Shown: positions 50,355 to 58,178 of the stretch, in pieces
How the letters are laid out: each line of letters starts with the position of its first letter
How positions within the stretch are numbered: the first letter of the stretch is position 1
From: Luteolibacter luteus
GTDB taxonomy: Bacteria > Verrucomicrobiota > Verrucomicrobiia > Verrucomicrobiales > Akkermansiaceae
Direction of reading: 5' to 3'
NCBI RefSeq assembly: GCF_012913485.1
Contig: NZ_CP051774.1
Location: forward strand, 6,324,001-6,388,000
Length of the DNA stretch: 64,000 nucleotides
Made by a program: the position numbers and the translations under genes
The notes under the pieces: generated by a model
Told to the model about the DNA's origin: nothing
What the model saw: the letters and a program-made list of their open reading frames with translations, nothing else
Databases searched by the model: none

Positions 50355-51953
50355 ATGATGACGGGAGAAGAGGTGCTAAAAATCCGGGACCAGCTGAAGA
50401 CGCTGCGGGCGCCGATGGAAAGCCATTGGGACCAGCTGGCGGAAATCTTCACGCCCTTCCAGCGGATCAATCCGGAGATGCCGGCGGTGCTGGATGCAGA
50501 TGCGATGTTTGACAGCACGCCACGCCAGGCGGCGCATACCTTTGCCAATGGCCTGTGCTCGCTGATCACGCCGCGGGAGGAGCAGTGGTTCGAATTCTCG
50601 CCACCGAAGGAACTCGAGAAGGATGACGAGGCGATCCGCTGGTACCGGGAATGCAGCGAGACGGCGCTGGGCTACATCGAGAGCTCGAACTTCTACGAGG
50701 AGATGCAGCAGGCGCTCTTCGAGTCGCCGGTCTTCGGGACTTGCTCGCTCTACTGCGGGGACCTGGACGAGCGGGGCGAGCTGTGTTTCCTGAACCAGAC
50801 GATCGGGACCTACTACATCGCGGAGGACGCGAAGGGCCGGGTAAACGTGCATGTACGGGAACTCCAGTACACGGCACAGCAGGCGGCGGATGAATTCGGC
50901 AAGGACGCGCTGCCGCGGAAGATCGCGGAGAAGGCGGGCCGGCCGGAGGGGCTGGTGGAGAAGTTCGAATTCGTCCACCTGGTGTGCAAGCGGCATGATC
51001 CGGCACCGCGGGATTCGTCCGAGGCGGTGAAGAGGCCATGGGTGGACATCGTGGTGGCCTGCGAGGGGAAATCTGTGGTGCGGCGCAGCGGGCTGAATGA
51101 CTTCAGCTTCGCGTGCCACCGTTTCTCGAAGCACGCGAACTGCGTGTGGGGATTCGGCCCGGGATCGATGGCGAAGGGGGATTCGCGCCAGCTGTCTTTC
51201 CTGAATGAGCTGGCGGATCTGGGCACGGAGAAATCGGTCTTTCCTCCGATCCTGGCACCGGCCTCGATGGAAGGAGAGATCGCGCAGGGTGCGCTGGAGG
51301 TAACTTACTTCGATGAGAATTCGGCGGGCGCGGCGGGGAACATCCGGGCGCTGCATGAGCAGGGGCGCTATGATATTTTGAAGGATCGCCTGCAGGACAA
51401 GAAGACGATGGTGCAGGAGGCCTTCTTCCTGGATCTCTTCAAGATGTTCAGCATGCGCGCGCGGGATCGCTCGCCGCTGACGGCGACGGAGGCGAATTAC
51501 ATCGCGGGTGAGAAGCTGACGCAATTCTCCCCGGTGTATGGCCGGATCATGAATGAGATGATCGACGTGGTGCTGGCGCGGGTGTTCTCGGTGCTGGCGC
51601 GTGCGGGGAAATTCTCCCCTGCCCCGGCGGCGGTGGAAGCGGCGCTGGAGGGCGGACGGATCCGGTACAAGAACAAGATCGCGCTGGCGATGCAGGCGAA
51701 GGAGAACGGCGCGCTGACGGAGCTCTTCCAAGTGCTGATGCCGGTGCTGCAGTCCTTCCCGCAGCTGGGCCAAGTACTATTTAATGCGTACAAGCCGGAG
51801 GTGCTGATCCGGGATCTGATCCGGAACAGCGGTCAGCCGGAGCGATGGATCGCGAGCCTGAAGGAGATGCAGAAGAAGACGGAGGCGCAGGCTCAGGCGA
51901 TGCTGGCGCAAGCGGAAGCTCAGGCACAGCCGCAGATGGTGAGGGGCGCTTGA
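50355..51953 (+). CDS. Phage portal (head-to-tail connector) protein
   Basis: The 532-residue protein is close in length to T7 gp8 (about 536). It belongs by eye to the podovirus head-tail connector family: RDQLKTLRAPMESHWDQLAE at the start, DSTPRQAAHTFANGLCSLIT and EMQQALFESPVFGTCSLYCG, then HRFSKHANCVWGFGPGSMAK, SPLTATEANYIAGEKL and SPVYGRIMNEMIDVVLARVF. It would form the dodecameric ring through which DNA enters and leaves. It ends with an Ala/Gln-rich coiled segment (EAQAQAMLAQAEAQAQPQ). It begins an uninterrupted structural block of four genes. Confidence 0.92.
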   Translation: MMTGEEVLKIRDQLKTLRAPMESHWDQLAEIFTPFQRINPEMPAVLDADAMFDSTPRQAAHTFANGLCSLITPREEQWFEFSPPKELEKDDEAIRWYRECSETALGYIESSNFYEEMQQALFESPVFGTCSLYCGDLDERGELCFLNQTIGTYYIAEDAKGRVNVHVRELQYTAQQAADEFGKDALPRKIAEKAGRPEGLVEKFEFVHLVCKRHDPAPRDSSEAVKRPWVDIVVACEGKSVVRRSGLNDFSFACHRFSKHANCVWGFGPGSMAKGDSRQLSFLNELADLGTEKSVFPPILAPASMEGEIAQGALEVTYFDENSAGAAGNIRALHEQGRYDILKDRLQDKKTMVQEAFFLDLFKMFSMRARDRSPLTATEANYIAGEKLTQFSPVYGRIMNEMIDVVLARVFSVLARAGKFSPAPAAVEAALEGGRIRYKNKIALAMQAKENGALTELFQVLMPVLQSFPQLGQVLFNAYKPEVLIRDLIRNSGQPERWIASLKEMQKKTEAQAQAMLAQAEAQAQPQMVRGA

Positions 51954-51978
51954 GTTCAGCAAAGGCAGGGAGAATTTT

Positions 51979-52275
51979 ATGAGAACCTTGGCAGAGAGAC
52001 AGGCGGTGCAGCGGGCGCGGACGGAGGAGATCCGGAAGCGGGATGATGAGGATATGCTGGCGGTGGCGCGGCTTTTCTCAACGGAGGAGGGCCGCTATGT
52101 GCTGGAGCTGCTGATGCGCAGATTCGGCGTGCTGGGATCGAGGTTCGAGGTGAATGCGAAGGGTGTGCTGGATCCGGTGCGCGCGGGGATCCGGGACGGG
52201 CAGACAGCGGTGCCGCTTTTCATCATCCAGTGTCTGAAGAAGGCTGGGGAGAGTTCGGTGACGTTTCCAATCTGA
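51979..52275 (+). CDS. Bbp19-like phage protein
   Basis: The 98-residue product starts MRTLAERQAVQRARTEEIRK, followed by GRYVLELLMRRFGVLGSRFE and RAGIRDGQTAVPLFIIQCLK, the pattern of the Bbp19-like domain named from Bordetella phage BPP-1 and found between portal and scaffold genes. GGGAG lies eight bases before the ATG. The molecular role is unknown. Confidence 0.8.
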   Translation: MRTLAERQAVQRARTEEIRKRDDEDMLAVARLFSTEEGRYVLELLMRRFGVLGSRFEVNAKGVLDPVRAGIRDGQTAVPLFIIQCLKKAGESSVTFPI

Positions 52276-52281
52276 AGATCT

Positions 52282-52491
52282 ATGAAGAAGGTGGCGAAGA
52301 AGATCGCGGGGAAGAAGGTGGCGGCGGCGGGGCCAGGTGCGAAGGACAATGCGCCTGAACCGCCGTGTCCGGAGATGGATCCGCGGGCGGGCGACAAGAC
52401 GCCGGAGGTGGTGGCCTGGTATTTCCGGCATCGGCCGGAGGAGGCGGAGGCCCGCTATAAGGGGCGGGTCTTCGGGAAGTCCGGGCTGTGA
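52282..52491 (+). CDS. Small phage protein with DKTPEVVAWY motif
   Basis: The 69-residue product has a Lys/Ala-rich start and a C-terminal GDKTPEVVAWYFRHRPEEAE, ARYKGRVFG motif that recurs in small proteins near podovirus scaffold genes. It lies six bp after the Bbp19-like gene, in the same operon. Confidence 0.7.
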   Translation: MKKVAKKIAGKKVAAAGPGAKDNAPEPPCPEMDPRAGDKTPEVVAWYFRHRPEEAEARYKGRVFGKSGL

Positions 52492-52537
52492 TGGTTTTTC
52501 TACTAGATTTCTAATACTTTAACTTATTTCGATCGAT

Positions 52538-53428
52538 ATGTCCGAGATCCAGGATTCGGGGGTCAGTGCAGGGGCGGCGGTTTCCACGGTGGTGCCGGAG
52601 GCGGGCGGGAGTGCGGGAGCGCCCCCTGCCCTGCCGGCTTCCCCGGCGGGCTTTTTCCGGGATGAGTATGCGACGGAGGGTCGCTTCCGGGAGGGCTGGG
52701 CGGAGAAGTTCTCCGAGCTGGGGCTGCATCGCCTGGCGAGCAAGGCGGCGACGGCGAAGGATGAGGCGACGCTCTTCCGGATGCTGGACGATACGATCGG
52801 CCATGCAAGCAAGCGGGCGATGACGCGCCCGGGTGAACGGGCGAGCGAGCAGGAGCTCGCGGAGTATCGCCGGGCGACGGGTGCGCCGGAGGCCTCGGAC
52901 GGGTATGCATTCCTTTCCGAAGGACTGCCGGAGGGGGCGACGCGGGACGAGCTGATGGCGGGCAAGGTGGAGTCGCTGCTTCACAAGCACCATGCGCCGC
53001 GGGAGCTGGCGGGCGAGCTGGCATCGCTATACATGGAAGCGGTGGGCGGCATGCAGCAGCGGGGCGCGCAGGTGATGGAGGCGCGGATCGCGGAGCGGGA
53101 GGCGGGCACGACGGAACTACTACGGGAGCAGTACGGTGAGGACTTCGAGCGGATGAATGCGGCGACGAAGGAATTCCTGGCATCGCACGATGTGGACGTG
53201 TCGGACCCGCTGATGCGGTATGCGTTGCTGCATCCGCAGCTGGCGCGGATCGTGAATGAGGCGCGGCTGGCGGGGAAAGAGCGTGGCCTGCCGGGTGTGG
53301 GCCGCGGGATTTTCAGCGGGAGCGGATCGCCGCGGGAGCAGGCGCAGAAGATCATGCGGGAGGATCCGCAGTGGCGGAAGAATCCGGCGAAGTTCGAGCG
53401 GGTGCGGGAGTTGTATGCGAGGGGGTGA
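52538..53428 (+). CDS. Phage scaffolding-like protein
   Basis: The 296-residue acidic, helical protein has a disordered N-terminus (VVPEAGGSAGAPPALPASPA) and a long central helix region (ELAGELASLYMEAVGGMQQR, VMEARIAEREAGTTELLREQ). It ends with a basic segment (EDPQWRKNPAKFERVRELYA), the usual scaffold design with a C-terminal coat-binding patch. It sits between portal and capsid, where T7-like phages encode gp9. Its leader (52495-52537) is AT-rich without Shine-Dalgarno. Confidence 0.82.
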   Translation: MSEIQDSGVSAGAAVSTVVPEAGGSAGAPPALPASPAGFFRDEYATEGRFREGWAEKFSELGLHRLASKAATAKDEATLFRMLDDTIGHASKRAMTRPGERASEQELAEYRRATGAPEASDGYAFLSEGLPEGATRDELMAGKVESLLHKHHAPRELAGELASLYMEAVGGMQQRGAQVMEARIAEREAGTTELLREQYGEDFERMNAATKEFLASHDVDVSDPLMRYALLHPQLARIVNEARLAGKERGLPGVGRGIFSGSGSPREQAQKIMREDPQWRKNPAKFERVRELYARG

Positions 53429-53514
53429 AGGGGAAGGAGCGGGTGGCGCAAGAATCTGCGCTCCCGGGAAAGCGCGCTGGCACTTCTGCGCCCGCTTGTA
53501 TTAACTTCGCCGCC

Positions 53515-53985
53515 ATGAAGTGGCGATGGTACCGGTCTCTGATCTTCTGGGCGGGCTTGCTGGTGATGGGATTCCTCACCTGGGCCTGGTGGGATTCTTG
53601 CCGGATGTTTACCGGGATGGCCAAGAGGGACTGGGCGGTCTCCAACAGGGATGCGGGCGTGCTCGTCACGATGAAGGGTCCTGAGGCGAGCCCGAGGCTG
53701 ATGACGGACCGGGTGCACGGGAGATCGATGCATGGGGCTCTGGATTTCCCCCTCCCCTTCATCTTGCGGGGCGGGGTCGCCATGGAAGCGAGCGATCCAT
53801 CGGTGCCGGCAAAGGCGGGCAAGGACCGCCAAGCGATGAAGAGGCACTGGCAGAGGACGATGGCCGTGATGCCGCGCGGGATGGTGGCTTGCTTCGTGCC
53901 GTATTGGCTGATGATGGCGGTGGTGATGGTGGTCTGGCTGGGCTTGCTGAAGTGGAGGGCTGGAAGATCGGCCCGGAGAGCTTGA
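53515..53985 (+). CDS. AWWDS-family two-helix membrane protein, member 10 (KWRW subtype)
   Basis: The 156-residue protein begins MKWRWYRSLIFWAGLLVMGF then LTWAWWDSCRMFTGMAKRDW. The middle has the family turn VSNRDAGVLVTMKGPEASPR and LDFPLPFILRGGVAM. Helix 2 begins CFVPYWLMMAVVMVVWLGLL, with tail KWRAGRSARRA. First of three tandem members inserted between scaffold and capsid genes. A Cys directly after AWWDS is shared by all three. Confidence 0.8.
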   Translation: MKWRWYRSLIFWAGLLVMGFLTWAWWDSCRMFTGMAKRDWAVSNRDAGVLVTMKGPEASPRLMTDRVHGRSMHGALDFPLPFILRGGVAMEASDPSVPAKAGKDRQAMKRHWQRTMAVMPRGMVACFVPYWLMMAVVMVVWLGLLKWRAGRSARRA

Positions 53986-54024
53986 TGCTAGCTTCCGCTG
54001 CGGATGACGTGTTAGGACGATGCG

Positions 54025-54516
54025 GTGAAGTGGCGGTGGTATCGTTCCCTGATCCTGTGGGCGGGCCTGCTGGTGATGGGATTCATCAGCTGGGCTTGGT
54101 GGGATTCGTGCCATAGCTCCTCGGAGGCGATGAAGAACGAGTGGTATGTGGGAAGCCATGAGTCCGGGATCACCTTCGGCCGGTCCGGGGGCACGAGGAG
54201 ATCGGCCTTGGAATGGACGCGGTATGGATCGCCCGCACGCTACCACGCGCTCCATCCATCGCTGCCCTTTGTCGGCCGCGGACGGGAGGACGATTCCCAC
54301 GAGGCCTCCATGGCGGCCCGGGATGCGCCGGACCGGAAGACCTACTATCACTACCGGTGGGCGGGAATGTCGAAGGAGACGGTGTGGCTTTATATCCCGT
54401 ACTGGCTGATCATGGCGGTGGCAGGCGCGGCATGGGTGCTGTGCCTGGCGTGGCGATGGCGAAGTGCCACTGCCGATGCAGGATCAAGTGCGAAGGATCC
54501 CGCCGAACAGATGTAG
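54025..54516 (+). CDS. AWWDS-family two-helix membrane protein, member 11 (KWRW subtype)
   Basis: The 163-residue product starts at GTG with VKWRWYRSLILWAGLLVMGF then ISWAWWDSCHSSSEAMKNEW. The middle includes VGSHESGITFGRSGGTRRSA and HPSLPFVGRGREDD. Helix 2 begins LYIPYWLIMAVAGAAWVLCL, with tail AWRWRSATADAGSSAKDPAE. Its first 30 codons are close to members 10 and 12, while the middle shares only the SGI/AGL turn. Confidence 0.8.
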   Translation: MKWRWYRSLILWAGLLVMGFISWAWWDSCHSSSEAMKNEWYVGSHESGITFGRSGGTRRSALEWTRYGSPARYHALHPSLPFVGRGREDDSHEASMAARDAPDRKTYYHYRWAGMSKETVWLYIPYWLIMAVAGAAWVLCLAWRWRSATADAGSSAKDPAEQM

Positions 54517-54549
54517 CGCTTCGCGTGCAGCTTGTATTAACCTCGCATC

Positions 54550-55023
54550 GTGAAGTGGCGGTGGCATCGGTCCCTGATTTTCTGGTCCGGCTTGCTGGTG
54601 ATGGGATTCATCAACTGGGCGTGGTGGGATTCGTGCCGGATGATCACGGGGATCGGCGGACATGGCTGGACGATGGCGAGCGCGGATGCGGGACTGCTGG
54701 TTTCAAAGGTCGATCCTCTGGAAGCTCCGGGCTTCGGGGCGAATCGAGAGAAGAGCGAGTCGCTGACCAAGGCGTGGGACTTGTCGCTGCCTTTCATCGT
54801 GGAAGGCGGCGGTGCCGAGCCGATGAAGCAGCCGGCATGGGTGGAGGAGCCGCGGGGCCCGGGCCAAAGCCTGGAGTCGAGGTGGGAAGAGATCATGGCG
54901 ATCGCCCCGGCAGGAATGATGACGGCGTATGTGCCGTATTGGCTGGTGATGATCTCCGTGGCCCTGCTGTGGCTTTCCGGGCTCGCATGGCGGTGGAAGA
55001 GCGCGCTGCGTGACACGCGGTGA
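54550..55023 (+). CDS. AWWDS-family two-helix membrane protein, member 12 (KWRW subtype)
   Basis: The 157-residue product starts at GTG with VKWRWHRSLIFWSGLLVMGF then INWAWWDSCRMITGIGGHGW. The middle has MASADAGLLVSKVDPLEAPG and WDLSLPFIVEGGGAEPM, matching member 10. Helix 2 begins AYVPYWLVMISVALLWLSGL, with tail AWRWKSALRDTR. Upstream GTATTAACCTCGC is also present before member 10 (GTATTAACTTCGC), so the duplication included the leader. Confidence 0.8.
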   Translation: MKWRWHRSLIFWSGLLVMGFINWAWWDSCRMITGIGGHGWTMASADAGLLVSKVDPLEAPGFGANREKSESLTKAWDLSLPFIVEGGGAEPMKQPAWVEEPRGPGQSLESRWEEIMAIAPAGMMTAYVPYWLVMISVALLWLSGLAWRWKSALRDTR

Positions 55024-55547
55024 TTCCCGGGAGCGCGGAGGCTCCGCCCCGCAGAGTGGTTCTTTGATGTCCCTGCCAGGGACAAGGGATGGATGAGCTG
55101 TAGAACGCCGCTTTGAAAATCCTCACAGGTCGCAGCGGATTGGCCGGGAAACACGAGATAACGGAGATGTCCAAGAACTGCATTTGCGGGGCAGAGCCTC
55201 CGCGCTCCCGGGGATGCCCGCTGCGTGATGTGCCTGCCAGGGATGAGGGATGGATGAGCTGTAGAACGTCGCTTTGAAAATCCTCGCAGGTCGCAGCGGA
55301 TTGGCCGGGAGACAGGAGAGAACGGAGATGTCCAAGAACTGCTTCTGCGGGGCAGAGCCTCCGCGCTCCCGGGGATGCCCGCTGCGTGATGTCCCTGCTA
55401 GGGATGAGGGATGGAGGAGCTGTAGAATGCCGCCTTGAAAATCCTCGCAGGTCGCAGCGGATTGGCCAGGAGACACGAGAGAACGGAGATGTCCAAGAAC
55501 TGCTTCTGCGGGGCGGAGCCTCCGCGCTCGCGGGGAAATGGCGTGCG
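55024..55547. repeat. R4 repeat and 161-bp tandem repeat, 3 copies
   Basis: R4 forward (55028-55054) is followed by three direct copies of a 161-bp unit at 55065, 55226 and 55387. Each contains GAAAATCCTCRCAGGTCGCA, GCGGATTGGCC, GAGATGTCCAAGAACTGC and an inverted R4 end. No gene is supported in 55024-55683. Confidence 0.94.
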
Positions 55548-55683
55548 CAGATGAATGATGGGAGGGGGCATCTTGCATGATGACGGGGAACTCGCGACTG
55601 CGAGCCGGGGCTGCCGATGACTGGTTCTTAGCATCTATCACGAGATGAGTCGATGCGGCACGCGCCCTGCAAAAGAGTGCGGC

Positions 55684-56019
55684 ATGATCAATAGCGACGA
55701 ACAGATCCAGACGGGAACGGTGCCAAACGAACATCCGGAGGCGAAGGATCATGGCACCAGCCATGTGGTGCGGAAGGAAGGCCTGGGCGGTGCCGTGGGG
55801 ACTTCCGTGGGAACGGTGACGGGCGCTGCGGCGGGTGCCGCGGTGGGTGCCTTCGCCGGCCCGGCAGGCATGGCCGTGGGTGCCTTGGTCGGCGCAGGCC
55901 TCGGGGCCGTCGGCGGAAAGCTGGCGGGCGATCCGGTGAATGATGAGCTGGAGAAGAAGGTAGATCCGGAAGGTCCGCGTGGTGAGTCCGGCTCCGGCGG
56001 TGGATCGAATGAGGTGTAG
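55684..56019 (+). CDS. Glycine-zipper protein
   Basis: The 111-residue product MINSDEQIQTGTVPNEHPEA has a central Gly/Ala zipper (GTVTGAAAGAAVGAFAGPAG, MAVGALVGAGLGAVGG) and an acidic, Gly/Ser-rich tail. Glycine zippers pack in membranes or form oligomers; here it lies next to the capsid gene, so it may be a phage-borne membrane-active factor or a host stress protein. The start at 55684 was chosen over 55645, which adds CRC-type residues. Confidence 0.7.
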   Translation: MINSDEQIQTGTVPNEHPEAKDHGTSHVVRKEGLGGAVGTSVGTVTGAAAGAAVGAFAGPAGMAVGALVGAGLGAVGGKLAGDPVNDELEKKVDPEGPRGESGSGGGSNEV

Positions 56020-56064
56020 GAGCGGAGAGCCGAGAGCGAAGAGCTTGGAGCAAAGAGTTGGATG

Positions 56065-56092
56065 AAGGGCGGGGCGATCCCCTGCCCTTTTT
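56065..56092 (+). terminator. Rho-independent terminator after the glycine-zipper gene
   Basis: Stem AAGGGC-GGGG / CCCC-T-GCCCTT with a four-base loop and a run of five T, 45 bp after the stop. The rest of 56020-56344 holds no gene; GAGCGAAGAGCTTGGAG heptamer sequence lies at 56036. Confidence 0.8.
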
Positions 56093-56344
56093 CGTGTACG
56101 AGTGCGGAGGGCGGAGGCCGGTGATTTTGTTACTAGGTTGGCAGTAGAAGATGACCGGGGCATCGGGCAGGATGCGGATGTCGCTTGGACGATGGTGAAC
56201 CCGTTGATCGGGCCCGGAGGATGGGTGGCGGATTTCCCGAGGGTCCGATGATGAGTCGGCATCCGGAGGCGACCCCGCGGGGCGGGTCAATCGCGGGAGT
56301 TCTCATTCACGCAATCAACGAACGATTCATTCCTTTTTACTTTT

Positions 56345-57271
56345 ATGGCCTTTGACTCTTCCGTCCCGGACGGATTTCCGAACCAATATGATGACGAGTG
56401 GCGCATCGAAATGCAGCAGCTCGATAGCCGGCTGGCGCCGTATGTGGATACCTTTCCGCTGAATGCCGAGGGCAAGCGCTTCCAGCGCCTGCCGAAGGTG
56501 GCGGCCCGGCAGATCACCACGCGGCACGGCGACACCAATCCCGATGACATCGATGCGGAGTACCGCTGGTGCTATGTGAACTTCAAGGACAGCGCTCACA
56601 TCCTGGACGAGCTGGAGGTGAAGCAGCTGGGCTCGGTGGGCTCCCCGCACGTGCAGATCATGAAGCTGCAGAAGGCGGCGGCGCGACGCGACCAGGACAA
56701 GACGCTGATCGATGGCATCCGCGGCACGGTGCAGTCCGGCAAGACCGGATCGACCCCGATCACCTTCGGCAGCGAGTGCGCGAGCATCGCGGTGAACTAC
56801 GTGGACTCGGGCGGCGCGGTGAATTCGGGGATGACCTTCTCGAAGCTGCTGGAGGTATCGACGCGTTTCGGCCTGGCCGATGTGGGCGGGCAGGATGTGG
56901 AGAATACCTTCGCGGGCTGCGTGATCCTGACGCACCGCCAGATCAAGGACCTGCTGCGCGAGGAGAAGATGACGAGCGCGGACTACGGGCTGCAGCGTCT
57001 TCTCACCGGCCAGGTGGTGGGCTTCGCCGGGCTGGCGATCAAGGCGGTGACGCCGGACTTGCTGCCGCACAATCCGGCGACGGACGTGCGCTCCTGCTAT
57101 GCCTTCGCCCGTGAGGCGGTGGCCTTTGGCATCGCGATGGACCCGTATGCGCGGGTGGATGTGCTGCCGCAGAAGTCGCACGCCGTGCAGCTGCGCAGCG
57201 TGTGGGGATGGGGTTGCACGCGCCTGGATGGCGACGGGGTGATCGAGATCCTCTGCGATGAGAGCCCGTGA
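56345..57271 (+). CDS. Phage major capsid protein
   Basis: The 308-residue coat protein, by position and family look, begins MAFDSSVPDGFPNQYDDEWR, then QQLDSRLAPYVDTFPLNAEG. Its middle has KLQKAAARRDQDKTLIDGIR and SKLLEVSTRFGLADVGGQDV, with LTHRQIKDLLREEKMTSADY near the end, typical of a podovirus capsid family with HK97-like fold. It is preceded by a terminator and an AT-rich leader (ATTCCTTTTTACTTTT) without Shine-Dalgarno, which suggests its own promoter. It is followed by a probable decoration protein. Confidence 0.85.
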   Translation: MAFDSSVPDGFPNQYDDEWRIEMQQLDSRLAPYVDTFPLNAEGKRFQRLPKVAARQITTRHGDTNPDDIDAEYRWCYVNFKDSAHILDELEVKQLGSVGSPHVQIMKLQKAAARRDQDKTLIDGIRGTVQSGKTGSTPITFGSECASIAVNYVDSGGAVNSGMTFSKLLEVSTRFGLADVGGQDVENTFAGCVILTHRQIKDLLREEKMTSADYGLQRLLTGQVVGFAGLAIKAVTPDLLPHNPATDVRSCYAFAREAVAFGIAMDPYARVDVLPQKSHAVQLRSVWGWGCTRLDGDGVIEILCDESP

Positions 57272-57323
57272 TGCGCGGAGGTAGCGAGTAGCGATGAGAA
57301 TCTAACAACGACAATCTGACATT

Positions 57324-57812
57324 ATGGCAAAGACTCTTCAATCGGTGCAGTATGCGGCGCAGCTGGCAGCGGCGCTGGATTTCAGCGACCGGATCAATGA
57401 CAAGCGGCAGGTCTCCGGGGAGGTGCAGTATTCCTTCCTGGATGTGGCGCCGACGGTGGACAATGCGGCGACCGATGTGATCGACCTGCTGCGCCTGCCC
57501 GACGGGGCGATCGTGATTCCGGAGCTGAGCAAGGTGATCGTGACGGATGACATGTCGAGCGGTGCGGTGGCTTTCCACATCGGCGACGTGCTGGACGCGG
57601 ACCGCTATGCGGTGGCGATCAACTGTGCCTCGGTGGGCACGGTGGAATTCCTCTCGGGGGTGCTGCCGGATGGCTACACGAACCGGCACAAGGTGGTGGA
57701 TACCGGGGCGGCGGCGAGTTCGACGAACCTGGTGAAGCTGACGCTGGCGACGTATGGCGCGACGGTGGAGCCCGGGGCATTCCGCGTCTTGCTGGCGTGG
57801 AAGTCGCTCTGA
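57324..57812 (+). CDS. Probable head decoration or minor structural protein
   Basis: The 162-residue beta-rich product (MAKTLQSVQYAAQLAAALDF, DVIDLLRLPDGAIVIPELSK, AFHIGDVLDADRYAVAINCA) directly follows the capsid gene, as decoration proteins often do. No cysteines apart from one, no signal peptide. Upstream TCTAACAACGACAATCTGAC precedes the ATG. The assignment is by position. Confidence 0.65.
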   Translation: MAKTLQSVQYAAQLAAALDFSDRINDKRQVSGEVQYSFLDVAPTVDNAATDVIDLLRLPDGAIVIPELSKVIVTDDMSSGAVAFHIGDVLDADRYAVAINCASVGTVEFLSGVLPDGYTNRHKVVDTGAAASSTNLVKLTLATYGATVEPGAFRVLLAWKSL

Positions 57813-57830
57813 TGGGGAAGCTTGGCGGTT

Positions 57831-58060
57831 AGGTAGGGACAAGCGCCCCCGCTTGTCCGGAACTCACGGAGCGGGGCGCCTCGGATGATGCGTCCCCTCC
57901 CTGAAGCCACGACATAGAACGCGGAACCCGGGGTGAATGGAGAACAGAAGAAGCAACGCCGCATGGGCCGCTCCGAATTGGACTCCGGGTCCCGCGTTCT
58001 GTGGCGTGACGAACGATAGGTAAGGACGAGCGCCCCCGCTCGTCGGGAACGGTGGGGATA
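57831..58060. repeat. Two R3-type units with an inverted pair between them
   Basis: TAGGGACAAGCGCCCCCGCT at 57833 and GTAAGGACGAGCGCCCCCGC at 58017 are R3 relatives. Between them AGAACGCGGAACCCGGGG (57916) and its inverse CGGGTCCCGCGTTCT (57987) can pair over about 70 bp. No gene is supported in 57813-58178. Confidence 0.75.
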
Positions 58061-58178
58061 GTGACCGGAGACAGGGCGAGCACCTTCGCTTGCCGGGGAT
58101 GTTGAGGGACGGCGGCGTGCCACCCTGGCTCCGGTCCAATCCGCCCGGGCGCGGAACGATTTTTTCTAACAAGCGACG

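Noticed and set aside
50376..51773. Long reverse frame opposite the portal gene
   Set aside because: It is an Arg/Leu/His-rich shadow; the portal protein is family-typical.
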